Shown here: positions 12,201-24,200 of the stretch, piece by piece
How positions within the stretch are numbered: the stretch's first letter is position 1
Layout: every line of letters starts with the position of its first letter
Assembly: GCF_002234675.1 (NCBI RefSeq)
Contig: NC_019871.2
Coordinates: 22,291,466-22,355,465, forward strand
Direction of reading: 5' to 3'
DNA from: Oryzias latipes
Taxonomy: Eukaryota; Chordata; Actinopteri; Beloniformes; Adrianichthyidae
DNA: 64,000 nt
The notes under the pieces: model-generated
Seen by the model: the letters and a program-made list of their open reading frames with translations, nothing else
Told to the model about the DNA's origin: nothing
Database searches by the model: none
Translations under genes and position numbers: made by a program

Positions 12201-15200
12201 GCACACACGGGTTGTGCATGTGCACATAAATGAGGCCAGAGGAGGGATGACACGGGCATGTCTACACAAACTACACTCTGATTGTCTAATTCCCTCATTT
12301 CAGCATAAAAGGAGCAACACTTATTCCATCAACAGCACCAATGGGCTCATATTTTCAATATTTCTTTTAAGTTAACAATGTGTGCTTCCAAGTTTAAACG
12401 GTTTTTCAAATTTACAATCTGGTTTTCATTCACTTTATCCCGCTTTGAGCCCACAATAGAAGGTGCAAATGGCGGCTGAAAAGCTGCAACAAGACATCGG
12501 GTTTGAGCAAGGTGCACCGCGGCGTCCGGCCCGAATGTCTTAGACATACAGCAAAGGTCTGCTCCGCTGAAGGAGATCAGCAGGTACTGCCGCAGCATTT
12601 CTTTTCTGAATGAATCTTTCCACATATTTGCAGTCAGCTCCAAATGTGCTGCACAAATTCCAGCAGGAATTCAAACAGAATCAGGCGAAAACACGTCTGG
12701 AATCTCAGAAAAAAAAAAAAAAAACAAACTATGCTGCACTTCCAAACACATTAAACCTTATGGGATACCAGACGGGAGTGTAGCAGGCCCTGTTGCCAGT
12801 CAAACTGCTCAAGTCTGTGTCTAAACCAAAGACAAAAAAAAGCTTTCTTCACCCAAACCTGGACAAGAACCATCAAAACCCAACCAGTCACTCTGCAAAT
12901 ATTCAATCAAAAACCTTCAAAGTCTCTGACAGCAAACAGTCAGTCAGGTGTTCACCAGAGGGAATGCGTCAGGTACCGACATGAAGAGCGGCGGCAAATA
13001 TCAGCCACCGGAGCATTCCCTGAGCGTTAGCCAACGTCCTCATTGACATAAGGAATGCAAAGGCATAAGCATGAGCAGATAGAGGAGAAGGGGGGTGTCA
13101 AGACTTTTCTCCACCCAGGGTGCTGAAGGTTCACAGCTGAGACATGGAAACTGAGGCCCGTAAAAAGCTGCACTCTAAACCGACACCGCAACAGTGTCCA
13201 CAAGTATTCTAAACATCATCTTTATCCCTCAGTCAAAGTTTGCAAAACAAATTTTTACTAAAACTCACAAACTCATAACTCAGACTGAAAACACAAACAA
13301 AAGCTGCTTCTTTCACTAATTCTTAGCTGTTTTTCAGAAAAGAAAAAAAAAACATTAGAAGGAGATTGAACTTTGTACTCAATTACCGTGTGAAATCTGC
13401 AAATAATTTGGTGCAGCTCAGATGCACTCTTGACCCCCATTAAAACAAATCACATTGCAGCATGATGATGGAGGAAAAGTGGAGAAAATTAATCATTTTC
13501 TGCAGGATGTTAGACCACAATCTGGCAACAAGCATCTCAGTTAAACACTGGGTCGGGTTTACAGAGGATTGCAAAAGCGACTGTGGAAAACCTATCCCCT
13601 AAAACTTCCATCCATCCATTTTCCAAACCCGCTGAATCCCTTTTGGGGTCATGGGGTTGCTGGAGCCTATCCCAGCTAATCTTGGGCAAAGACCGTACAC
13701 CACATCTAGGGACAATTTAGAGCAAGGCTGGCCGACCCTGGTCCTCAAGAGCCTCAGTTCTGCCTGATTTCCAGCTCTCCCTGGATTTCTTGATTTTGAG
13801 TACCTAAACCAGGTGTGTCCTGCCAATCAGGATGCGGAAGTACTTGAGTCAGCCAATCAGCAGAAAGATGATCCAAGAGGAGAACCTGGAAACCAGGCAG
13901 AATTGCGGCTCGTGAGGACCAGACTTGGCAAGCTCTGATAGAGTCACCAATTAACCTATGAAGCATGTTTTTGGACTGTGGGAAGAAACTGTAGTGCCTG
14001 GAGAATAAACACGCATGCACGAGGAGAACACGCAAACTCCACCGAGAGAACCCAGCCAGGATTCAAACCAGGGACTTGCTATGAAGTGAAAGGGCTAACC
14101 CCTACACCACTGTGAAACCTGTGGCGTCTAAAACATGATGAGAAAAAGTCAAAGATCTCCTGAACATTTGGATGAAGCTAGTTTAAAGACCCGTCCCGAT
14201 GAAAAGGGTGTTTTGAACATGTTCTTTGTGTATTTTTCTGATTATGGAGGGCGTCAATAAAGAAATGCTTTTTCTATGTTCAAATTGTTGTGAATAATGG
14301 GCAGATGAACTAAATGCTGTTTGGAAAAGATCTTATTTGGGACGTAGAAGCTACAATCGGCAGCCCCCAAGCTTCCTGCTTTGCTCTGTTTTTCACTTGT
14401 TGACAACTAGATCCGCATACGTCTTTGTTTCCCTCTTCAGGCTCAAAACTGTGCGGCTGGATAGCTCGAATATTGCTCGCCGTTTTTGTTGTTAGCTTGG
14501 GGTGTAAGCTAGCAGGAGAGCGTGTAAACAGAGAGCTCTCAGCAACGGGGAGGGGGACAGGGGTGGGTTTGCCTCCCACACAACAGTCTTGCCCACATCT
14601 CAGAGGGGAATTTCTAATAAACAACTGCCGCTCTGCAGAAACTATGTCCTATAAAAAGACCCAGACATAATTAACAGACCAGTAGAAACGCTTTGAAAAC
14701 AGAGCGTGTCTTTAAACTCTAAATATAGAACTATAGAGTATAATTTGTACCAAAAGGGATGAAATATTTCTTTTTTATAGAATTTGTACAGAAGAAGTTT
14801 TGTCAACCTTCTTATCCTTGCTTTGATACATATTTATGTACATTACCCTAACATGGTAGAAGAACCTGTAAACTTCATGTGTCACTCCCCAGAGAGCTAG
14901 AGTGGTCCGGAATGGCTGCACCGTCCACCTCACCTGCATTAATTACACCCCCCCGGCTCCATTCAGAGCTTTGTTGGGCCCTCCCTGCTGCCCATTTGTG
15001 ACCACATAAGTGCACACAGCCCCTCCCCACGCAGGTGTCTAATGGAGCCACAGCTCAGACAGCAAACAGAGTCTGGTAGACGTTCACATCGGCACCTTGT
15101 GAGGCTGAGCGCCTGCCGCGATGCTGCGGTCGTCTGCCTCCGGTAAAGATGACCTTTACTCTCTGTGACCAAATCCGCTGGCTGCCCTCATCCGACACGC

Positions 15201-17712
15201 CACAGCGGGGCTCGGCCATCTGCCTCAGGGTGGCGCCGTCGAGCTCTCCCGTGATGGGCAGATGGGACAGCCACTGGAAATCTCTGCAGAGACAGGAACA
15301 GCACTCACTCTTTTTATGAGGTCTGGATTGTAAGAAGTTTGGTGGTTCTGGAAGGAACGTGATTATCATCATAAAGGACAGAATAAATCAAATTGACTGA
15401 CAGGCAGAAGGTCTTTCTGATCAATGGAACCTCTGACACTCCTATAATTCCTGTTAGGGATCTTCTCCACACAAAGTTCTGCCCAAACTGTCACAGCAAA
15501 CAAGTCCTGAATTTATTTATGCTGCAGACTGGAGATGGGTCAGAGGGGGGTTAACTTCCTGAAATTCCTGGAGCATTCAAATAGGGCTCAGGAGATCTCT
15601 CCAAGTGCAGAGACTGAGGAGGGGGTCAGCAGCTGCATCACCCCGTCTCGTCTCACCTTCAGATCACCCCTGGCCCAGGTGAACACATCAAACCTGTCTA
15701 GCACCTGTGACATTGCCTGATCCCAGGGAATGAAAACATAAGCCCACAGAAATCTGAAGCTGTCATTTCCGAATCATCTCCACCCACCGGATGGCTGACC
15801 GCGCCTCTGCCGTGTTGTGGATGTGGTGGTCATTATGGAGGTAGCCGTACTTTTCCAGAAACTCCTGCAACAACAATCAGGCTTTTAACTCAAATGTTTA
15901 TCAGACACTTGGATGTCAGAGCATCTTTTTCCATTCCAGGATGCTGCTCATACGCGTGGACCACCCACACAACAAAGACCCCCACCCATCACTCAGAAGG
16001 AATTTGTCAGAAAAAGGCTGTTCTCCGAATACAAGATGAACAAAGGTGGTATTTGATAACAGATGTTCCAATGCACTTTCTGCTCCTCGTGTGCAGCGGC
16101 GTTCATGTTCAGGCAGCAGCAGCCACAGCTGATTACAGATGCGGGGAAGGTGGGACTGTAAATCAAGAGCAGCGGCTGACGGATGGGTTTGGACAAATTG
16201 AAGCACGCTCCTTCAACAATGGAGAGCTTGGTTCAAACTGCAGGTGCTGATGCACAGAGAACATCCCTGAGACCTTCTGTAGTTCATTTTTATCTTTACA
16301 TCTAAGAATCTATATTTTTAAACCCATTTAAAGAGTAATATCAATTTTTTGTACATGGGAATCCAGATGAAGTCCCCAAAAAAATCTCGTATAACTTCTT
16401 TTGGAACTGGGCTCTGCTACGTTTAACACTGAAAGAGCTATTTGGTTCAGTTTTGTCCAGACAAAAACCAATGAGAGCCGCAAAGTCCCACCTCACTATT
16501 TACAAAAATACACTTTTTTTATGTCTTTGTGGCCATTAAGCCATTTATTTCCAACAATGGAATTATAAATCATAATTTTAAACTTCTTTACTTTTGACAG
16601 CTGCACATACAAGTTCCTTGCAAAAATAATGTGTCAAATAAGATCCTCCTGCTGCAGCAGATTTACCTGAATTAAGAACTACAAAAAAGTCTAACATGGC
16701 ATTCTCTATCATGATTTTCTTCCTTTTACTGTAAACATGGATTTAGAATCCAGATTGTTTTCATCTAAACATTTAAATGCAATTGTATACTTTAAAAACA
16801 ACTAGACACAGTTTTCCAGCATGGATGGGAATATATGCCTAACTTAATGAACTATTCAAATTATCTTAAAGGTAAAGAGCTACAATGCAGGTGTAAAAGT
16901 GCTGCTTTACTCTGGACAGGTTAGACTTCAGCAGGAATCTACTGCATAAAGCAGAAACATCTTTGGTTTAGTCTTGGTAATAATTAATTCCAAGGTAAAC
17001 AAGTTGGTAAAAAAAAGAAATAAAAGAGACAATGTTTTGAATGTTCTTGCCAAAAAAAAAAAAGCAAAAAACATGTTTAACCTTGGATAGGGGACTGTTT
17101 TGTTTTTTATCTTTTATCATTTCCAATTTCTCGGCCGTTGTCAATTGTCAAAATAACTTTGAAAACCTCAAAAGGAAATTGTTCTTGGGTTATCGAGGGC
17201 ATTTAAAAAAAAAGGACTCCGAACTTATTTAATTTATTTAGGGTGTTTTATTTTCTGCAATGAATCCATAAAAAACGCCTTCAGCTTAAGGTCAAATGCA
17301 ACCAAACTGGCCCGATATGGAAAAAATACCCAGATGTTTTCATTAAAAAATATATATAAATGAAGTGAACCCCATTTCATAATTTAAATCCACTAAAGCC
17401 TTACTTCGAAACTCACAACTGCGCATGCTCAGGGTTAAGATTGAAAATCCTTTAACAACCGCTAAGGACTAAAAAACCATAAAAAAACAATAAAGCTGGT
17501 CTCATGCTTAAGTTTCTAACTCCTGTGTATTTACTGGCATGACCCCTCCCACAGATAGTCGGTACCTGCGGGTCGAGCCCCAGCGGCGCTCCGCTCGCAG
17601 TGATGAGAACGGCCGCGGCCAGGACCCACGCCGCCGTCCCGGCGCGTCCGGAGAAAGGCGCCTCGCCACGGGACATGCGCAGCGCACACCGCCGTCCCGC
17701 AGCCGCCCTCAT
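3258..17712 (-). CDS. mmp28: mmp28 (epilysin), 5' part: exons 1-5, hemopexin exons off the left edge
   Basis: Secreted zinc metalloproteinase of the extracellular matrix. Exons, in transcript order: 17566-17712, 15788-15864, 15096-15283, 5703-5924, 3258-3503; all junctions are GT-AG and phases agree (293 complete codons). Visible in order: hydrophobic signal segment (about residues 26-40), prodomain, cysteine switch PRCGVSD with Cys at about 102, furin site RGRR at about 130-133, catalytic domain with zinc motif [11 protein letters not shown] (about 250-260) and Met-turn ALMSPYY. The GDHNDG and SWDDI stretches and the furin site before the catalytic domain fit MMP28 rather than other MMPs, as does adjacency to taf15. 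The last visible exon ends after LYG in phase 1, so hemopexin exons must follow at lower coordinates outside the window. A second in-frame Met (residue 13) could be the real start. Intron 3 is 9.2 kb and full of repeats. Confidence 0.93.
3735..4140. repeat. Composite repeat patch
   Basis: Direct repeats of a CCATGGTCT.GGTGAATA module at about 3742 and 3909 surround a right-end piece of the 25-bp-TIR MITE (about 3835-3905). The same CCATGG module recurs, inverted, near 21530-21585, and a diverged copy lies near 56600-56650. About 3995-4105 resembles a SINE body. Confidence 0.5.
4790..5380. repeat. Probable degraded DNA-transposon remnant
   Basis: Contains paired TATTCTGACTG / TATTCAGACTGG blocks and a palindromic CCTGGTCCCGGACCAGG at about 5250-5266, a style seen in fish non-autonomous DNA elements. 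No clean ends were found. Confidence 0.35.
6803..7003 (+). mobile_element. piggyBac-like MITE, copy 1
   Basis: 201 bp; left end CCCTTGTG preceded by TTAA, right end TAGGATAGCACAAGGG followed by TTCC. Near-identical to 9344-9548. Confidence 0.75.
8740..9170 (+). repeat. Dispersed repeat family X, copy 1
   Basis: Colinear with 9570-10130 and 28490-29040 (CACATGCCGC.AGCTTAAGTC, CTTTGACCTTGGGAA, CATCCTAGGG, TGGCGTGCACGTGG-like). Confidence 0.6.
9344..9548 (+). mobile_element. piggyBac-like MITE, copy 2
   Basis: 205 bp; left end CCCTTGTGCTATCTTAG, right end CTAGGATAGCACAAGGG followed by TTAA (left flank TTAT). Sits between two copies of family X. Confidence 0.78.
9570..10130 (+). repeat. Dispersed repeat family X, copy 2
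   Basis: Longest match to 28490-29040, including CGCCATCTTGAATTAAAAAA, GTCGTCCTAGG and GTGGTTAGCAAAAT. Confidence 0.65.
10150..10250. repeat. GC-rich imperfect tandem repeat
   Basis: Two imperfect copies of a GATGG.GCxTAGAGGCGGG unit (GGTGGCGCATAGAGGCGGGA, GATGGCGCTTAGAGGCGGGC) in otherwise AT-rich intron. Confidence 0.6.
10300..10590. repeat. Degenerate GATTTGATTT/GACTTGATTT array
   Basis: About 290 bp of drifted 5-10 bp units (TTGATTTGATTTGATTTT and variants). An old simple-repeat array. Confidence 0.75.
11631..11935 (+). mobile_element. MITE (25-bp TIR family), 3'-truncated
   Basis: Left end ATTGACTGTATACAAGAACT and the first 300 bp of the family; the right half is missing. Confidence 0.7.
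13605..14112 (-). mobile_element. tRNA-derived SINE interrupted by a hAT-like MITE
   Basis: Starts with the reversed (GATG)n tail (CCATCCATCC) and ends with the reversed tRNA head (GGATTCAAACCAGGG near 14061, CCTACACCACTGTG). The body is split by 13723-13937. Removing that insert restores the family order AATTTAGAG then CACCAATTAACC. Confidence 0.75.
13723..13937. mobile_element. hAT-like MITE nested in a SINE
   Basis: Ends CAAGGCTGGCCGACCCTGG and, inverted, CAGAGCTTGCCAAGTCTGG, followed by GTCCTCA inward on both sides. Imperfect target duplication (TTTAGAG / GATAGAG). A relative lies at 57174-57384. Confidence 0.65.
14160..14700 (+). repeat. Dispersed repeat family Y, copy 2
   Basis: Most complete copy; colinear with 1-330 and 59870-60215, with an upstream part (AAAGACCCGTCCCGATG, TTTTTCTGATTATGGAGG) echoed near 52785-52900. 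Confidence 0.6.
15865..17565. other. mmp28 intron 1
   Basis: 1.7 kb, AT-rich in its right half. No gene or clear repeat recognised. Confidence 0.5.
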
Positions 17713-17905
17713 GGTGTCAAAGACGGAGGCAGCTGCCGGCCCGACTCCATCCTTCAGGGGCGACGGCTCCGATTTTATCACGGACGCTGGCTCCGCCCCC
17801 TTTGAGGGGTTTGAAGCTCGCGGCAAAAATACCAGAGCTGCTGAAAACCCAAACTCTACAAACACAAGTCCCGACGGTTCATAATGAAGAGAAGGAGGCG
17901 CAATT
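17713..17905 (-). promoter_or_regulatory. mmp28: mmp28 5' UTR / promoter region, squeezed against taf15 3' end
   Basis: GC- and CpG-rich stretch directly upstream of the mmp28 start codon. The CpG richness continues into exon 1 (17570-17800). The taf15 poly(A) signal sits at 17920-17925, so the promoter has under about 200 bp before the upstream gene ends. No TATA box is obvious. The transcription start is inferred only. Confidence 0.5.
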
Positions 17906-18227
17906 CCAAGTAAAAGGTTTTTATTTCCATTCATACAAAAGAAAAAATGGTTCACAGCCTCACAAACACCTGTATCTAGAATCGGACAAAAATAAAGATG
18001 TACAGAATAAAACAAACAAAAAGGTTTTCCGTATGCCGACCAGTCCCAAACCCCCATTCACATTAGCACAAGCATATGCATCAAAGATGAACAGTAATAA
18101 TTAGGATGGACGACCTACAAAACAGACAAATGTCTGATCTCTCCTCCCCCCCATGTTCTCATCAGCTACCCCCCCTCCCCCTCCCCCTGTCAAACTGAAG
18201 GGCTGGAATGGTTTCGTCGATCATCGT
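17900..18227 (-). terminator. taf15: taf15 3' UTR and poly(A) signal
   Basis: Follows the taf15 stop codon (18228-18230). A canonical AATAAA on the minus strand lies at 17920-17925, giving a 3' UTR of about 310-330 nt. The UTR includes a C-rich run on the plus strand at about 18145-18190 (G-rich in the mRNA). Confidence 0.7.
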
Positions 18228-21200
18228 TTAGTATGGCCGCTCTCGCCTGTCGTCTCGACGGTCACCTCTGTGGAGGAAGGACAAAGACGCGTTACACTGT
18301 CTGAATTCTAACAGATGGAGACGAAGTACGTCTAACGGGTACAGATGAACATCCACCTCCATTACTGAAAAAAAAAAATCATTCTGTAACAGAAAACCGA
18401 TTTGTATTTATTTAAACTGTGTTAAGAATTAATGCATCAACAATCCTACACATTTGCTTTTTTAAAATACACTAATTTTCCACATCAAAACACAAATATA
18501 GTCCAGTTTGATTAATGCCATCCAGAGAACCAAAATCTTATTCATTTATATTTGGCTCATTCATTATGTTCTAGTGTTCAGTTTTATTTTGAAAAACTAA
18601 AGAATAAAAGTTCATTAGGCCTGACAGGAAATAAAAAACCCAGGACGCACATGGAGAGTGTGTGTGCCCTCTTCTGGTTATGAAGCTGCATCAACATAAA
18701 GACAAAAAGTTGGCCAACCTTCCTCCCATTTTGTAGCCTCCCCCAAATCCTCCTCCTCCTCCTCCTCCTCCGAAGCCACCACGATCTCCTCCACGGAAAC
18801 CTCCACCACGGCCTCGGAATCCACTGCCTCTGTCACCTCCAAAGCCACCTCTGCCTCCACGGTCTGCACACAAATTTATTCAGTACAATAAATGAATAAC
18901 CTAGAGGTAAATGCATTTACCCCCTCAGCGTCAGATGCTCAAGTCTGCAGATCACTATTTTAAAAGGCATTTTTTGGTCTTCAAGGATCTGCCAACTGTT
19001 CATTTCAAACTACAAGGCAGATGGCTTCACTGGTTATGTTTTTGTTTATTTCCAGACATTATTATAAATCATTGAGGTTATGTTTCCACATGTCTACACT
19101 GCATCTTGTCAGTCCAGAAATGCCCAAAAAAAAAAAAAAAAAGTGTGGATTTTGTAAGATGAGCAAAGGGACATTTTGTCAGGAAGGGATACAGGGAAGA
19201 ATCAAGACATTGTGTGTTTGGAGCGAATAGTGAGTCAAACAGAGTAGGTTCAGCCTCTGACACAGAGTTCATGGTAAGTCAGCTTTTAGGTGTGAACAAG
19301 ACAGAAGATCCCCAGAAAGGAAGCTGCCATGAACTCCACCAAAGGCAGACAAATGCAAACGCTGCCTCCAAGTGGACAAAATGAGGAAAGACACAGGAGG
19401 ATCAGGCCTGAGCAGCCAGACAGAAGCTGCTTTCTGGGATTTCTGTGGGATCCTGTTGTGAATTTAAATTTGTCTGCTTTTTTCTCTCTTTTTTTAATTA
19501 AAAGTAATCTGTAGGTGCATTTGCCACAATATGAACATGCTTGTGATGTGGTCACGTGTGTGCACCTTAAAATAAATAAATGTTTTGGGAGAGCCATGAC
19601 TCCTGCAGTGCCAGACGTGTCCCCCTGCTGAAGCCAGTACATGTACAGGCCCGTCTAAAGTTTGCTGCATTTGGATGATCCAGAAGAGGATTGGGAGAAT
19701 GTCCTATGGTCAGATGAAACTAAAATAGAACTTTTTGGTAAGAACTCTACTCGTCGTGTTTGGAGGAGATGGAATGCTGAGTTTAGAGCTGTGACGGTGT
19801 GGGATTTTTGATCACCGCGGTGATGAAGCAGCAGCAGGAGTCGCGGTGTCACGGTTAAATACTTATACGGGCAAATACTTATTTTCCACCATAATTTACA
19901 TATACATTTAAAAAAAAAAAAAAAATAATCAGAAAATGTGATTTTCTGGATTTTCTCTCATTTTATCTCTCATAGTTGAGGTATACCTGTGCTGAAAATT
20001 ACAGCCCTCTCTCATTCTTGCACAGTTGGTGGCTGACTAAATACTTTAGAATACTCTAAATACATCTCTTAATTTGAAATCTGAGGAACAGCTGAACAAA
20101 AAAGCCATTAACAGAAAAGATCACAGTAAAATAAATTATGTTTTTCAAAGTTACACAATCCATTTCCATTTCAAGTTAGGTTTATTAAACTTTTAAGATT
20201 TTCACAGAAAAAGAAAATTTCTAAGTTTCTACTTGGATTTTGTTTTGTGATTCCTGATTTATTGTGTGAAAACAACAAAAAACAGTCACATGGAAAAAGT
20301 TGATAAGAAAAAAAAAATGAAAGCAAGAGACTTTAAAGGTAAAAATCTAAAGATTTAAAGAGACAAAAGCTGGAGGTTTTTCCAAATCATTTGCCACTCA
20401 GTTCAAAGCACTGACCTCCACCTCCAAAGCCTGCGTCTCCTGGTTTAGGTGCTCCACACTTGTTACACTCCTGCCGTCGAGCAAAATTCATGTTGCCACA
20501 GGAGCTGATGAAAGATCAGAGAAAACATTTCATCTAGAAAGTTATGGTGAAATACCAAGCAGTTGGCCTTCTGGGAATTGATGTTTAAAACACTAACCTG
20601 TTTGGACACGGCCAGTCCCCTCCCTTAATGTCAAAGCTTGGTCCTCCACCTCCACCGCGACCTCTGAAACCTGCACCAAGACAACTGATGAGGACAACAT
20701 CCCACTCCTCCTTCAGGCCGTTGTACACACACAAACGGTTTCATCCAAACCCACCTCCTCGCGCTCCTCTACCCCCTCTCTGTGTGAACTCAGCTCTACG
20801 AGTAGCAAATGATACTTTGATGGGTTTGCCGTTAAACTCCTTTCCTGGAATCAGAAAAGATCAAACGGACAGAAAACAACGGGACAAGTAAGGATTATGC
20901 CCAACGAGGTGTCCATCGTCAGAAATGAAGGGACAACAAGGAGGCGTGAACTGGAGGATGGTTTACGTCCCCATGTCGTCCAACATGCTTATGGTCACTT
21001 GTGAGAGATAAATGTTAATACTTTAACATTTTTTTTAGGTTTAAATCATTTTCCACAAAGTGGACTATTCTAAAAGGTAACATTGTAGAGTTATTTGAAG
21101 GACAGATCTTTTCTACTGTCTTCCTGTTGTGATAAACTGTGGAATAATATAAGTCCACCTGTCTTCCAAGTTTCTGTTACTGCAGGTAACTAATGCATTT

Positions 21201-24200
21201 AGGCCACCACAATTGTATAGATTATATAGAACATAAAGCGGCTGGGATAACTCAGTTAGCTAGAAGTAGGACTGTCACGCAGGAAACCTGGGTTCCCAGG
21301 GCTCAATGAGCTGGAGGGGAAAAAAAAAAAGTCCAGTGTGGGTCACTGGACAAGACTCTTCACACTGCTGCCCATCTGGGTCTCCATTGGCCTTGAAAAT
21401 ACAAACTCTACTAAACCACCTGTGCAAATCAGTGAAAGCTGATTTGCTGTGGTGAGCCCTAACAAGATAAGCCAACAGGTTAACAGGCTATTTGACCAGA
21501 ACTTCTGTTTTTGGTGTTAATTATCACTTTTTAATAGACGTCCAGCAGCCAATCAGAATCGAGAACTCGCCCGGACCATGGTACAAAGGGAGATGTAACT
21601 CTGTTCTCTTACCATCAAACCAGTCAATGGCAGCCTTAGCTGAAGGAGGGTCATCAAACGACACTGTAGCCTCCCCCTTCGGACGGCCAGTCGCCTTGTC
21701 TGAATAGATGTTGATCATTGGCTGGCCTGTCTTCTTATTTACCTGAAACAGCATTTTTTTAAAATCTTAAGCCAAAGCCTTTGACAGGAGCTGAAATGGA
21801 TAAAACCAAAAAGGTAAATCAATCTGTAATACAAAATGAGCCCATAATGCACCTTGATGATGCCAATCTGTTTGAAATAGTCCCCAACTTCCTGAACGGT
21901 GGCGTCTTCTCCAAGGCCCTGAACAAAGATGGTGTTGTTGTCCGAGTTGTCCTGCTCCCCACCTATATTGGGGGTCAGAAAACAAGAGTTAGAGTTTGTT
22001 ATATTGGGGGGGAATGTTGCACTTAAGTGCTGCTGAAAGCCTCACCGGAATCATCCCTTGAGCCATAGTCTCGAGAGCCTGAGAAGCAAAGGAGGAGAGC
22101 GTGGAGGACAACTTTATTATGGCATCTTCACAAACCCAAGACTTTCACAATAACTTGTAACTTCATCCCTATCAATCCAAAATAGGCTACGTCCGTGTTT
22201 ACAGCGTTTTGGCTGTTTCTCATACCGTTGCATGAAATACCAATACCTTGCAACAAGGTTCGATTCACTTTTCTTTGGGCTTACACCAGAAAGGAAGACC
22301 ACCAAAAACGTCTCCAAGATTAAGTTTCTCCTCCTTCGTCCGAGGAACACCTTTGTTATTTACAGTCAACCTTTGTCTTCATGCAGCAAGACCATTATTT
22401 TATATTACCAAGCTCTTTACCACACCATTTTTTTTACCATATCTGATGTCATGTATGATTAATAGCATAAAGCGGACATCCTTGGGGTTCTGGACATGGA
22501 AATGGTGGCATTCAGTTTCTCTTTCCATTAATCCCCTCCTTTTATTATTTCTTGCTTCTAAACTTAAGATCTTTCCTCCCCCACCGACACAGTTCTGATG
22601 CTCGTCACTTACCACCGAAATTTTTGAAGCCACCACGGTCACCACCTCTGCAGAGGAAAAATTGGAGATATGATGGCTTTTCCTTTGTTCCATATGAGAG
22701 CTCAAAGCTCCCCTACATCCACACCAGTGTGAAACTTCTGCCAGGGTGTGCGACTATTGTGGAAATGTCTCACACGAGGAATGCGTTAGTTTTTGGCATT
22801 AGAGATCATTGAACAGACCACTAGGCATCTCTGAACAAATCAGGCAGACCGGTTAAGAATGACATTTCAACAGGTCACCACAACAAGAGGTATGTTGTTT
22901 GTTTTTGGAGAAGCAGGCCAAATTGGGGGAAATAAAATTACAAAACCAGAAGTTTCTTCTTTTTTTTTTTAAATTGAGAAGCCAAATTGATGTCAAGGGG
23001 TCCATCAATCTATAATGTCCATTCAGTGCATTTATGAGCTCCTTTAACCGAGATCCGAGTTTAAGTTCATTCACTCTGAACACCTGTAGTATAAAATGTA
23101 GATCCATGTTAACACAATACAAATGTCGGCCATTGTCACACACACACACAACACTTCATGAAAACTCAATGGATAAATATTTGGCGGAGGAATTATAGTC
23201 TTTTTTAAAATATACTAACCTTATGCACAAAACTGGATGCTTAAGTTTAGTAGAAATAAGAAAATAAGACTGCAACTATAAACAGGTCTACGTTGTTTTT
23301 AACTAAAAAATGTAATATGATAAGCTAAAATATTTGTGAAAATATTAGCCGTTAATAGTAAGTACACTTGTACTTTCAAAATTACATCCTTATGCAACAT
23401 CATCCACTGTGAACACCCAATAAATCTGAAATATCAGATGCTTTACACAAAAAAAAAAAAAACAGAAAAATGCATAAAATATATCCGCTTTACAGGCATT
23501 TCTATTCAACCAGCCTCCAACTCACTTCCAAGTCTGGCTTGATAGCTGTGTTTGACAGAAACAGGCTTCAAATGTAATAAAATGTTTTGGTGAAAGATAA
23601 CATTTCTACTACATAGTTTACTGTCCTGAGTTCAACTTTAATTCACTGCTGCAGCAGCATCTCTAACCACTGATGAGCATTCAAATGAATCCACACGCTG
23701 TGACTGGACATGTAATAAACTCACACCAGACCTTTGTGTTTACAAACCTTAACCAGGCTGCTAATACACCAATTTCTCTTGATTTTTTGGACATTTTTCT
23801 TCTTCAACTTTAACAAGGATCTCACTAAACTTAACCACACTGGAGTCTAATGTAAATAAAGTTTAATACTACAACTTGTCCATATAGATAATCTTCAAAA
23901 AATTAAAAGTTCCCACCGCGTCTAGTAGATCCAGCCAAAAGAAGAAAAATATTGAGAAATAAGGGACTGCATTGACCAGTTATGAGAGGGGTCACATTGT
24001 ACCACACAATCCAAAAACCTGCATACAATTTCACTTCAAGCAAAAGTAAAATGTATTTTACAAAAGTTTGGGTCGGTACATTTGGATCACCACGTCTCTA
24101 GTTTTTGCAAAACCTCCTGATTGAAATGATCAGTGCCTTTCAAGCTAAAAAAGGATCATACAATTCATCCACTCAAGACCCCATGAAACCATTACAAGTC

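Larger units (their letters stand above)
5925..15095. other. mmp28 intron 3 (9.2 kb)
   Basis: Large intron between the prodomain exon and the first catalytic exon. Apart from the repeats listed separately (6803-7003, 8740-9170, 9344-9548, 9570-10130, 10150-10250, 10300-10590, 11631-11935, 13605-14112, 14160-14700) I see no gene. It also has a poly(G) run near 7829-7842 and an L2-like TTCAATTCAATTTTATTTAT stretch near 11093. Confidence 0.6.

Noticed and set aside
17452..18057. 201-codon open frame on the minus strand
   Set aside because: Only the part 17566-17712 is mmp28 exon 1; the rest is 5' flank, taf15 3' end and intron read through.
19655..20047. Functional transposase gene
   Set aside because: Only a C-terminal fragment with frame breaks is left.
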